Counted from the stretch's first letter, positions 1 through 5,514 are shown. The stretch: DNA of 9,906 nt from a bacterium (GCA_021845705.1 JAJZVJ010000054.1:1-9906); one strand, 5' to 3'. Numbers and translations are program-made. The notes: a model not told the origin generated them from the sequence alone.

Positions 1-157
1 GTTCAACCAGCGGGCTTAAACCTGTTTCAAAAAGGAGGACCGGCTACAAATTCACGACGGAATCACGACGAGTGATTTCAGGCTCATCCTTGGATTAGAA
101 AATGCTCCGCGACATGCGGAATTGTTTTATGAAATATGTTCTGCGGGCGCTGAGGAA

Positions 158-186
158 TTGACAAAAGTTGTGCGGTCTTGTATACT
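158..186 (+). promoter_or_regulatory. Near-consensus sigma-70 promoter of the cadC-like gene
   Basis: The -35 box TTGACA (158-163, perfect consensus) and the -10 box TATACT (181-186) are separated by exactly 17 nt. Transcription should start near 193, leaving a leader of about 24 nt before the ATG at 217. No Shine-Dalgarno-like purine run is visible in that leader. The geometry (box spacing and distance to the operator) recurs at 2575-2603, which supports the call independently. Confidence 0.8.
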
Positions 187-211
187 ACATATGAGTAGCT
201 GTTCACATATT
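186..211 (+). promoter_or_regulatory. ArsR/SmtB-type operator (12-2-12), copy 1
   Basis: An imperfect inverted repeat is centred on 198-199, with half-sites TGAGTA (192-197) and TGTTCA (200-205), and further outward matches at 190/207, 189/208 and 187/210. This matches the TGAACA-N2-TGTTCA core known for ArsR/SmtB family operators. It overlaps the end of the -10 box and the likely transcription start, so bound repressor would block RNA polymerase. Autoregulation of the gene at 217 is inferred from this placement. Confidence 0.7.
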
Positions 212-216
212 GCGAT

Positions 217-585
217 ATGCCGATAAAAAAGAAAGAGCGCGCGGTCTGCGAAGTTTCCTGCGACCATCCTGAAACCGTCAGCCTGGCTAAAAAGGAATTG
301 ATCCCGGCCCGGCAGGCGCAGCAGGCGGCTGAGCTTTTTAAGGCCTTGGGCGACGCCACCCGCGTTAAAATGCTCCGGGCGCTGGCAAAAAGAGAACTTT
401 GCGTCTGCGATATCTCCGCAGTGATCAAAATGAGCCAGTCCGCCGTTTCCCATCAGCTCCGCGTGCTGCGCGGCGCGCGGCTGGTGAAATACCGCAAGGA
501 AGGAAAAAGGGCCTGGTATTCGATTAACGACAGGCATGTCGCCGCCTTGCTGCTGCAGGGTATTGAGCACGTCCGGCATGCTTGA
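217..585 (+). CDS. cadC: CadC-like ArsR/SmtB family metal-responsive repressor
   Basis: A 122-residue winged-helix repressor expected to leave its operator when it binds Cd, Pb or Zn. The N-terminal CEVSC motif (C11, C15) and ELCVC (C62, C64) match the four thiolates of the CadC alpha3N metal site. The spacing from C11 to C62 is 51 residues, the same as between C7 and C58 of S. aureus CadC as I recall its numbering. The C-terminal alpha5-type site is also present: D105, H107 and H118, with H121 where CadC and SmtB have Glu. The recognition helix region is SQSAVSHQLRVL (about 73-84), and the wing is KYRKEGKRAWYSI. The ATG at 217 is chosen because its N-terminus aligns with the second copy at 2635 and lies just past the operator. 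No Shine-Dalgarno is evident. Very likely the regulator of both metal-inducible units in this window. The family assignment is firm; the inducing metal is inferred. Confidence 0.93.
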   Translation: MPIKKKERAVCEVSCDHPETVSLAKKELIPARQAQQAAELFKALGDATRVKMLRALAKRELCVCDISAVIKMSQSAVSHQLRVLRGARLVKYRKEGKRAWYSINDRHVAALLLQGIEHVRHA

Positions 586-617
586 AGGAATGCCGGGCGG
601 ACTTCAGCAAAAGAAAA

Positions 618-646
618 TTGTAAGTTATTTAAACTTGGGATATATC
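618..646 (+). promoter_or_regulatory. Possible weak promoter before the small Cys-rich gene
   Basis: TTGTAA (618-623) and TATATC (641-646) are spaced by 17 nt in an AT-rich stretch just after cadC. A small inverted repeat AAGTT-N5-AACTT lies at 622-636 between the boxes. The matches are modest and such pairs occur by chance in AT-rich DNA, so readthrough from the cadC promoter is an equally good explanation for expression of the next gene. Confidence 0.22.
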
Positions 647-661
647 TTAAAATACTGAATT

Positions 662-925
662 ATGCGAACGGCTATCGCTTGTTTCTTTTCGCTGTTCCTC
701 CTCTTCACCGCTTTGGCGGAGACAACCTGTTGCCATGTGCGGGCTTGTGACGCGCCCTGCTCCGCTGTCTGCCTGGGAAGTTCGTGCGGTACGTATTGCG
801 AAGATGCCGGAGTAAAGCGTTTTATCAATCCCGCAGATACCGTGAAGCCGGCGACTTTCTGTTTTGAGACGGTTTTTACGCAAAGTTCTTCAGAAGACGA
901 AATCTTTCACCCTCCTGCTGTTTAA
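662..925 (+). CDS. Small secreted cysteine-rich protein, function unknown
   Basis: An 87-residue protein I do not recognise. Residues 1-20 form a typical signal peptide: Arg2, a hydrophobic run ending LLFTALAE, and likely cleavage near Ala18-Glu20. The mature part holds eight cysteines (23, 24, 29, 33, 37, 42, 46, 67), seven of them within 24 residues, spaced like a metal-binding or disulfide-knotted segment, plus H25. The C-terminal third is acidic (SSEDE) and ends in HPPAV. It lies 76 nt after cadC on the same strand, so it may be co-transcribed and metal-induced. A periplasmic metal-binding role is suggested only by composition and context. No Shine-Dalgarno is visible before the ATG, which lowers confidence that it is translated as drawn, although the signal peptide followed by clustered cysteines is unlikely to be random. 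Confidence 0.65.
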   Translation: MRTAIACFFSLFLLFTALAETTCCHVRACDAPCSAVCLGSSCGTYCEDAGVKRFINPADTVKPATFCFETVFTQSSSEDEIFHPPAV

Positions 926-958
926 TCCCATAATTAAGTTTCATTAAAATACAGTTCC

Positions 959-979
959 GACGCGCGCCTGAGGCGCGTC
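959..979 (+). repeat. 7-bp GC-rich inverted repeat upstream of the PepSY gene
   Basis: Perfect arms GACGCGC (959-965) and GCGCGTC (973-979) enclose a 7-nt spacer. No T-tract follows, so it is not a standard intrinsic terminator. It covers the -35 and spacer region of the extended -10 box at 981-989. That position suggests either an operator or an RNA hairpin ending the upstream message. The sequence does not decide between them. Confidence 0.45.
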
Positions 980-980
980 C

Positions 981-989
981 TGCTATAGT
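981..989 (+). promoter_or_regulatory. Candidate extended -10 promoter for the PepSY gene
   Basis: The sequence TGCTATAGT fits the extended -10 form TGnTATAAT with one mismatch. No good -35 box lies at the usual distance, because that region is occupied by the GC-rich inverted repeat; extended -10 promoters can tolerate this. Transcription would start near 995-997, giving a leader of about 37 nt that contains the GGGAGG ribosome site at 1021-1026. Confidence 0.4.
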
Positions 990-1032
990 GCGGTTGAAAT
1001 TGGAAACGAAAAATCCTGGTGGGAGGTTTATT

Positions 1033-1851
1033 ATGAAAAGAAACACGCTTGTTCCCGGCTTCATAGCCGTGACAGCAATGGTTGTAATGTTTGGAGGCAT
1101 AGTCCGCGCTGAGGGCGTCAAAGGAAGCATAAAGGTAGAGAGAGGCGATATGGCTGCTTATTCCAGAATTGCAAAAATATCCCCGGGCGACGCGGTAAAA
1201 TCAATAACTTCAGAATATCCGAAATCTTACATGAAAAGTGTCCGGCTCCAGAAAGAGGAGGGGTATCTGGTTTACGAAGCTCTTTTCCTTGACGGCGAAA
1301 AGGAAATGGACGCGAAAGTTGACGCTGGGAACGGAAGCATATTGAAGACGGAGAAAGCAGAAACCGGCGGAAACGACAGTGAAATGGACGGAAAAAATGA
1401 TGAAAATGATGAGCGCGAAAATAAGGCAGGCGCCGGAAAAGAGGAAAAACAGACTGGGATGCCGGGCGTGATTAAAAACACGATAACCGGTAAAGAGAAT
1501 GAGGAAAAAGACGGGGAATGCGATGAGGAACCGCAGCGCGGCTCAATATCCCTGAAGGGCGTCAAGGAAAACGCGATATACGCCCTTGCCGGCATTTCCA
1601 TGGATAAAGCCGTGGAATCGGCATTGTCGGCCTTCAGTGGAAAAGCGGTTAAAGCCGGGCTGGAAGACGAGGACGGCAGCCTGATCTATGGAGTGGAAAT
1701 CGTTTCTGCGGAGGGAGCGACTTCGGATGTCAAGGTTGACGCAGGAAACGGGAAAGTTATAACCGCGAAAAAATGCTGCGACGAGGAAAAGGATGAAAAA
1801 AACGAAAGAAAATGCGGTGAAAAGGACGGGCATGGGGAACATGAGGATTAA
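1033..1851 (+). CDS. Secreted protein with two PepSY-like domains and acidic, Cys/His-rich segments
   Basis: A 272-residue exported protein. The ATG at 1033 is chosen over the in-frame GTG at 988 because GGGAGG (1021-1026) sits 6 nt upstream and a signal peptide starts directly here (residues 1-26, ending VRA). Two PepSY-like units follow: residues 43-107 (ISPGDAVKSI ... DAKVDAGNGSILKTEK) and 182-247 (ISMDKAVESA ... DVKVDAGNGKVITAKK). Both end in the KVDAGNG turn typical of PepSY proteins. The linker (108-170) is dominated by Glu, Asp, Lys and Asn and has C163. The tail has C248, C249, C261 and ends GHGEHED. PepSY domains occur in periplasmic proteins linked to metal or protease control. The charged Cys/His tail suggests metal binding, which is inferred. 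The gene is visibly less GC-rich than the right half of the window. Confidence 0.85.
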   Translation: MKRNTLVPGFIAVTAMVVMFGGIVRAEGVKGSIKVERGDMAAYSRIAKISPGDAVKSITSEYPKSYMKSVRLQKEEGYLVYEALFLDGEKEMDAKVDAGNGSILKTEKAETGGNDSEMDGKNDENDERENKAGAGKEEKQTGMPGVIKNTITGKENEEKDGECDEEPQRGSISLKGVKENAIYALAGISMDKAVESALSAFSGKAVKAGLEDEDGSLIYGVEIVSAEGATSDVKVDAGNGKVITAKKCCDEEKDEKNERKCGEKDGHGEHED

Positions 1852-1871
1852 GCCGGAAGTTAAGCCGCAAT

Positions 1872-1970
1872 ATGAAAAGCCGCACATTGCTGGCCGAGGG
1901 CGCCAGGCGCGGCACCATGGCCATCCTTACCGGATGGACCGCCTGGGCGTATAAAGTTCTGGTGTTTTAA
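1872..1970 (+). CDS. Possible 32-residue small membrane peptide
   Basis: ATG to TAA encodes 32 residues: a basic N-terminus (K2, R4, R12, R13) followed by a hydrophobic stretch TMAILTGWTAWAYKVLVF that could form one membrane helix. It fills the gap between the PepSY gene and the next membrane protein gene. There is no convincing Shine-Dalgarno and no recognised family. It may instead be the remnant C-terminus of a lost membrane protein, or a chance ORF. Confidence 0.25.
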   Translation: MKSRTLLAEGARRGTMAILTGWTAWAYKVLVF

Positions 1971-1998
1971 GAGTGAGACGGTAAAAATGGGAGGCATT

Positions 1999-2526
1999 AT
2001 GACGGAACAAATAGTTCACGGGATCCTGCTGGCATTCCACAATATCGCGCTGGTCGGCTGCGCGGCCGCGCCATTCTACAACCGCAATTTGGTAAACACC
2101 CGTGCGCAATACGGCCCAAAACTGCATTACGAGCTGGATAAGGTCGTGGAAGAGACCCTCCAGGGCAACGCGCCCTGGTGCATGGCTTTCATCACCATCC
2201 TTTTCGCCACGGGCATGGGCATGCCGCTAAATCACTACCTGTTCAACGGCGCTTTCCGCGTTCTGCACCCGGCGGCCTGGACGGCGATAGGGCTCAAGCT
2301 CGTCTCTATCTTCGGGATGATGTGGATCATGGGGCAGATATTCTTCGGCCTGAATCCGCGGCTGCGCGTATTATTCGCGGGGTTCGCGCCTGGCAAAGCT
2401 CCGGACGCCGAAGCGGAAAAAGAATTCTTCGGGAAGCGGGCCCGGAGAAAGGCGCTATGTGAAACCTGCCTGAAGTTAGCCGTGGTCGTCCTCGTCTCCA
2501 GCGCGTTCATAGGCTTCGCGCCCTGA
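1999..2526 (+). CDS. Four-helix integral membrane protein with CETC motif, function unknown
   Basis: A 175-residue membrane protein. The ATG at 1999 is preferred over the in-frame ATG at 1987 because GGGAGG (1989-1994) lies between them and would act as its ribosome site, although the 4-nt spacing is short. Hydrophobic segments lie at about 7-25, 58-78, 92-115 and 155-173. Histidines H7, H14, H43, H79 and H90 lie in or beside helices, and C154-x-x-C157 stands at the cytoplasm/membrane edge of the last helix. The architecture is loosely reminiscent of small CopD-like or cytochrome b-like membrane proteins, but I cannot assign a family. It lies between the PepSY gene and the second cadC-type promoter, so it is probably the last gene of the left block. 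A redox or metal role is inference from the His/Cys content and neighbours. Confidence 0.8.
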   Translation: MTEQIVHGILLAFHNIALVGCAAAPFYNRNLVNTRAQYGPKLHYELDKVVEETLQGNAPWCMAFITILFATGMGMPLNHYLFNGAFRVLHPAAWTAIGLKLVSIFGMMWIMGQIFFGLNPRLRVLFAGFAPGKAPDAEAEKEFFGKRARRKALCETCLKLAVVVLVSSAFIGFAP

Positions 2527-2574
2527 CCGCGCCGCGCAAGGATCCGGACCGGACATGGCATTCTAACAGATCCC

Positions 2575-2603
2575 GTGACATGTCCTGCCCGCTCGGCTAT
2601 ACT
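2575..2603 (+). promoter_or_regulatory. Second cadC-type sigma-70 promoter, driving the right-hand operon
   Basis: GTGACA (2575-2580) and TATACT (2598-2603) are separated by 17 nt, the same geometry as at 158-186. The -10 box and the following ACATA are identical in the two copies. It should drive the unit from the truncated cadC through cadA. Confidence 0.75.
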
Positions 2604-2628
2604 ACATAGGAACAGATGTTCACATATT
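2603..2628 (+). promoter_or_regulatory. ArsR/SmtB-type operator, copy 2 (better palindrome)
   Basis: The core GAACA (2610-2614), spacer GA, TGTTC (2617-2621) is a perfect 5-2-5 palindrome and matches the ArsR/SmtB core more closely than copy 1. The centre lies 17 nt past the start of the -10 box in both copies. The right half plus flank TGTTCACATATT is shared with copy 1. Control by the CadC-like protein at 217 is therefore well supported by inference. Confidence 0.75.
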
Positions 2629-2634
2629 CTCTGA

Positions 2635-2751
2635 ATGGCAATAAAAAAGAAAGAGCGCGCGGTCTGCGAAGTGTCATGCGACCATCCGGAGTCGGGCCGC
2701 CTGGCAAAAAGAAACCTGCTCCCGAACCGGCAGGCGCTGAGGGAGGCCTGA
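2635..2751 (+). pseudogene. Truncated cadC: 38-codon N-terminal fragment with intact CxxxC metal motif
   Basis: This ORF encodes 38 residues, 27 identical to the first 38 of the CadC-like repressor, including an unbroken block of 17 (residues 3-19) that holds VCEVSCDHPE. It stops just before the winged-helix domain would begin, so it cannot bind DNA. Seven of the shared codons differ only silently (V13, S14, P18, E19, A24, L28, A38), which means the copies diverged while the protein sequence was constrained. The next gene starts 7 nt after its stop, and the GGGAGG that serves that gene (2741-2746) lies inside its last codons, so translational coupling is possible. It may be a decayed remnant kept for its operator, a leader peptide, or a small metal-binding peptide. 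Confidence 0.75.
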
Positions 2752-2758
2752 TACTGCC

Positions 2759-3445
2759 ATGATAAACGTTAAAACCGCGCGCCTGGCCGTTTTGGGCGGC
2801 GTCCTGGTCTTTGTCTCTACGATAGCTATACTCCTGGCCCGGCAGTTCAGCCTGGGGCCGGAGCGTCCCGCGCCGGACTTCCGCACTTTCGGCTCCGCCA
2901 ACGCCCCTGTGCGGATAGTAGAATACAGCGACTTCGCCTGCGGAGCTTGCCGCGCCGCGGCCGGGAAGCTGGAGGAGTTGCTTAAAGTCTACGGCGGAGG
3001 AATACGCCTGGAGCTCAAACATTACCCGCTCGTGAATATCCATCCCTGGTCCCTGGACGCCGCTGCCTACGCCGACTGCGCCGGGGAGCAGGGGAAATTC
3101 AGGGAATATTCGGCCCTGCTTTTTGAGAACCAGGAAAAGTGGGGAAGGGCCAAAGAAAGACCGGCGGAGTTCGAAACCTTCGCCCGGGACCTGCGCCTGG
3201 ACTGGCCGGAACTGGAAGCCTGCTCCGCCGCGCCCCGGCCGCGCCGGCGCATTAAGCTTGAGATGGCCGAGGGTGAGATGAAAAACGTGAACTCCACCCC
3301 CACGTTCTTTGTAAACGGAAAAAGGGCGGTCGGGCCGGCACAGTTAATAGAGCAGGCCAAGAAGTTCGACAATATTTTGAAAGCCGCTCATTGCGGCCCG
3401 CTTGCAAACTGCACGGAAATTCAGGGGAAGCCGGCGGCTTTCTGA
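2759..3445 (+). CDS. Membrane-anchored DsbA-like thiol:disulfide oxidoreductase
   Basis: A 228-residue protein with an N-terminal hydrophobic helix (about 9-28) that acts as anchor or uncleaved signal, then a DsbA-type thioredoxin fold. The active site is SDFACGACRAA with C61-G-A-C64. The cis-proline loop is NSTPTFFVNG (P181), and ADCAGEQGKF (104-113) is typical of the Thioredoxin_4/DsbA group. Extra cysteines C107, C155, C212 and C218 are present. It should oxidise or exchange thiols in periplasmic proteins. The start at 2759 has GGGAGG 12 nt upstream, longer than ideal, and follows the cadC fragment stop closely. It is the first full gene of the second metal-controlled unit and is probably paired with the MauE/DoxX-like protein that follows 10 nt later. 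The fold is confident; the direction of electron flow and the substrates are not known. Confidence 0.88.
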   Translation: MINVKTARLAVLGGVLVFVSTIAILLARQFSLGPERPAPDFRTFGSANAPVRIVEYSDFACGACRAAAGKLEELLKVYGGGIRLELKHYPLVNIHPWSLDAAAYADCAGEQGKFREYSALLFENQEKWGRAKERPAEFETFARDLRLDWPELEACSAAPRPRRRIKLEMAEGEMKNVNSTPTFFVNGKRAVGPAQLIEQAKKFDNILKAAHCGPLANCTEIQGKPAAF

Positions 3446-3455
3446 CGGAATATTT

Positions 3456-3950
3456 ATGAACCATAAGATCAACGCGCGGGATATACTCGGGCTGTTGGCC
3501 AGGCTGGCCGTGGGCGGGATGTTCGTTTACGCCGGGACGATAAAACTGCTCGCACCAGCGGAGGAATTCGCCTACGCCATAGAAACCTACAAAGTGACCG
3601 GTGCGCAGCTCTCCCTCTGGGCCGCCTATGCGCTGCCCTGGCTGGAACTATATTCCGGCCTGCTGCTTCTGTGCGGCATTTTTACGCGGTTCAACGCCCT
3701 GTTCTGCGGCGGCCTGCTGATCTTCTTCGAAGTCCTGCTGGCCCAGGCCTGGCTGCGCGGCCTGCCGGTTACCTCCTGCGGCTGTTTCGGCTCCGGCTCC
3801 TCAAATTCCCTGGAATATGAATTCTTCCAGAACCTTATTTTCCTGGCGCTGGCCCTCACCGTATACCGGCATGGCCAAATATTTTCAGCGGATGCCGCTA
3901 TGGGAACGCCTATAGCCGCCAATGAGAAGACTGACAAGGAGACTGCATGA
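3456..3950 (+). CDS. MauE/DoxX-like redox-associated membrane protein
   Basis: A 164-residue protein with about four membrane helices (near 11-31, 53-74, 81-100 and 122-137). The motif SCGCFG (C108, C110) between helices 3 and 4 is the hallmark of the MauE branch of the DoxX superfamily, whose members are linked to disulfide formation in periplasmic partners. The early segment RLAVGGMFVYAGTIKL is typical of DoxX proteins. The start at 3456 gives a clean N-terminus; in-frame codons back to 3402 overlap the previous gene and are rejected. The gene lies 10 nt after the DsbA-like gene and overlaps the next by 4 nt (ATGA), indicating one operon. Likely role: exchanging electrons between the DsbA-like partner and the membrane quinone pool, as DsbB or VKOR do elsewhere. 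This role is inferred. Confidence 0.82.
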   Translation: MNHKINARDILGLLARLAVGGMFVYAGTIKLLAPAEEFAYAIETYKVTGAQLSLWAAYALPWLELYSGLLLLCGIFTRFNALFCGGLLIFFEVLLAQAWLRGLPVTSCGCFGSGSSNSLEYEFFQNLIFLALALTVYRHGQIFSADAAMGTPIAANEKTDKETA

Positions 3951-5449
3951 ACACCGACCATTCCATAGATGCCGCAGAACGTGGACAGAAGAACGCGGGG
4001 AAGAGGATTATTTTTGCCTTATTGCTCTGTCTGGGCGCCGGCCCGGGCTTTGCCGCGCCGGGCGCCGCCGCGGCCCGGCCGGACGGGGTGCAGCTGGAAT
4101 TGTTCTTTGAACCCCTGGACGGCGAGGGTTGGCAGTTGTTCTTTCTGGCGGACACGGTGCAGCGTCGCCTGGGCGCGGCCGGCCTGAAGGTTTATCCGTT
4201 GGTGACTAAAGATAAGGACGGCCATTTTTCAGCCAAACGCGGGGAGGCGGAGCTGGCCGAAGCAATGCGCCTGGCCGTGCTTGTAAGATCCTACCCCGGC
4301 AAGCTCCTTTCCTACCTCGGGGCGCGCTCAATGAGCCCCGCCGCCGACGGTTGGCGCGATGCCGCGGTTTTCGCGGGAATAAATCCCGACGAGCTTGAAC
4401 GCCGTGTAACCGCGGACGGCCAGGCGGCGCTGGCTGCGGCGGCAGCAAGGGCCACTGGCGCCGGGATCTCGGCGACTACCTTGCTGGTGGACGGCAAACC
4501 CTATGAGGGCTCACGGCGGCTTATGCCTCTTTATGAAGCGGTCAACGCCGCTCTGCCTGCGGCGCGCCGCATTGCACCTCCCGCCGGCTACAAGCCCCGG
4601 CCTAAAGCGCCGCCCCCGGGTTTCTGGGTGGTGCTCAGTTCGGGAATAAAAAAGAACGAGGCGCTTATAGGGGCGTTCGACAGGTATTTCGAGGACATAA
4701 AGCCTGCCGTCCTGGACTACGATTCGGCGGAACGGGCCGGGAAGTTCCCGCGGCTTGAATACGCGCCGGCATATATCATAGCCGCCACCCCCGACGCCAT
4801 GGCCCGCCTTGAGAAAGAGCTGCAGGCTGGAGTTTTTAAGGAGGCCGGCGGCTACCTGGTTTACGAAGACCGCCAGGGCCGCGGTTTTTACGCTTCAAGA
4901 GCGGTAAAGGAAAACACGCTTGAACTCTTTGTTATGAGCGAGTGCCCGTACGGCGTGTCGGCTGAAAACGCGGTCCTGGCCGCTGAAAAAGACGGCCTGC
5001 TGCCGCCGGGGCTTAAGCTGGAGATACACTTCATAGGCGACGCGAAGAAATCCACAGCCACCGCGGTTGGAGGCGGTTGGGAATTTTCAAGCCTGCACGG
5101 CGAACCGGAATGGCGCGAAAACGCCCGCCAGCTTTTTATTTCCAGACGCTTCCCGGAGAAATTCAAAGCCTACCTGCTGGAGCGCAACAAGGATATAAAA
5201 TCCCCGGACTGGGAAAAAGCGGCCAAAGCCGCGGGCATAGACGCCGCCGCCGTCGCCGCCGGCGCCGGCGAAGCCGCGGACATGCTGGCCGGGGATTTCG
5301 CCAAAACCACGGCGCTGGGCATCAACTCTTCCCCAACCTTCGTGCTGGGCGGCCGCGAGGTTATGATGGGGCTGGGAGAGCTGGTAAAGACCCCCGGTTA
5401 TGAAAAGATCCCCGCGCCCGGCCAGACCGGGGCGGGCTGCAACAAGTAG
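3947..5449 (+). CDS. Exported multidomain thioredoxin-fold protein with single-cysteine CPYG site
   Basis: A 500-residue protein starting at an ATG with AAGGAG (3936-3941) 5 nt upstream and a 4-nt overlap with the previous gene. Residues 20-42 form a signal peptide after a 19-residue polar extension. The N-terminal domain (about 48-200) has DsbA-like layout (QLELFFEPL, later TTLLVDGKPYEG) but no cysteine at the active-site position. A middle domain (about 226-320) is followed by a C-terminal domain (about 324-485) with LELFVMSECPYGVSAENAV, SLHGEPE and a cis-proline loop NSSPTFVLGG (P463). The usual CxxC has become C333-P-Y-G336. The only other mature cysteine is C498, two residues from the C-terminus. 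Families with CPYG and a SLHG motif are known as DsbA/GILT-like. A chaperone-like, isomerase or thiol/metal-binding role is possible; none is shown. A Pro-rich linker lies at 206-225 and an Ala/Gly-rich run at 433-446. Confidence 0.82.
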   Translation: MNTDHSIDAAERGQKNAGKRIIFALLLCLGAGPGFAAPGAAAARPDGVQLELFFEPLDGEGWQLFFLADTVQRRLGAAGLKVYPLVTKDKDGHFSAKRGEAELAEAMRLAVLVRSYPGKLLSYLGARSMSPAADGWRDAAVFAGINPDELERRVTADGQAALAAAAARATGAGISATTLLVDGKPYEGSRRLMPLYEAVNAALPAARRIAPPAGYKPRPKAPPPGFWVVLSSGIKKNEALIGAFDRYFEDIKPAVLDYDSAERAGKFPRLEYAPAYIIAATPDAMARLEKELQAGVFKEAGGYLVYEDRQGRGFYASRAVKENTLELFVMSECPYGVSAENAVLAAEKDGLLPPGLKLEIHFIGDAKKSTATAVGGGWEFSSLHGEPEWRENARQLFISRRFPEKFKAYLLERNKDIKSPDWEKAAKAAGIDAAAVAAGAGEAADMLAGDFAKTTALGINSSPTFVLGGREVMMGLGELVKTPGYEKIPAPGQTGAGCNK

Positions 5450-5467
5450 TCAGTCTTGAATTTAGGC

Positions 5468-5514
5468 GCAGTTCCCGCGCCTGTCGGCGCTAACAAACAC
5501 AGCGCGGGAACTGC
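5468..5514 (+). repeat. Perfect 13-bp inverted repeat (strong RNA hairpin) before resB
   Basis: The arms GCAGTTCCCGCGC (5468-5480) and GCGCGGGAACTGC (5502-5514) pair perfectly around a 21-nt loop. No T-run follows, so it is not a normal intrinsic terminator. It lies in the longest gap of the operon, between the CPYG protein and resB. It could limit or stabilise part of the message, or be one copy of a dispersed palindromic element. Within this window I see no second copy. Confidence 0.75.

Larger units (their letters stand above)
158..2751 (+). repeat. Direct repeat pair: promoter-operator-cadC 5' end at 158-333 and 2575-2751
   Basis: The two units match from the -35 box through codon 38 of cadC, in the same orientation and about 2.4 kb apart. 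The longest identical run spans the codons for residues 3-12 of the repressor. Similarity ends upstream near the -35 box and downstream at the stop of the short copy. The extent given covers both units; the sequence between them is not repeated. Confidence 0.85.

Noticed and set aside
3..98. Open frame from the window edge ending at TAG 96-98, possible C-terminus of an upstream gene
   Set aside because: Only about 31 codons with no recognisable motif; another frame is also open for most of it (to TGA at 73-75), so no call can be supported.
97..128. Hairpin TCCGC-GACAT-GCGGA with flanking A and T runs as a possible terminator
   Set aside because: The stem is only 5 bp and is separated from the T-rich stretch by mismatches; too weak to annotate.
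84..579. Minus-strand ORFs of 114 and 150 residues overlapping the cadC-like gene
   Set aside because: They are antisense to a clear ArsR-family gene, lack recognisable motifs and lie across its promoter.
988..1035. GTG start at 988 for the PepSY protein
   Set aside because: It would put 15 charged residues before a normal signal peptide, while GGGAGG and the ATG at 1033 fit well.
5240..5280. GCC-rich low-complexity run as a repeat element
   Set aside because: It is explained by an Ala/Gly-rich segment of the CPYG protein (residues 433-446).
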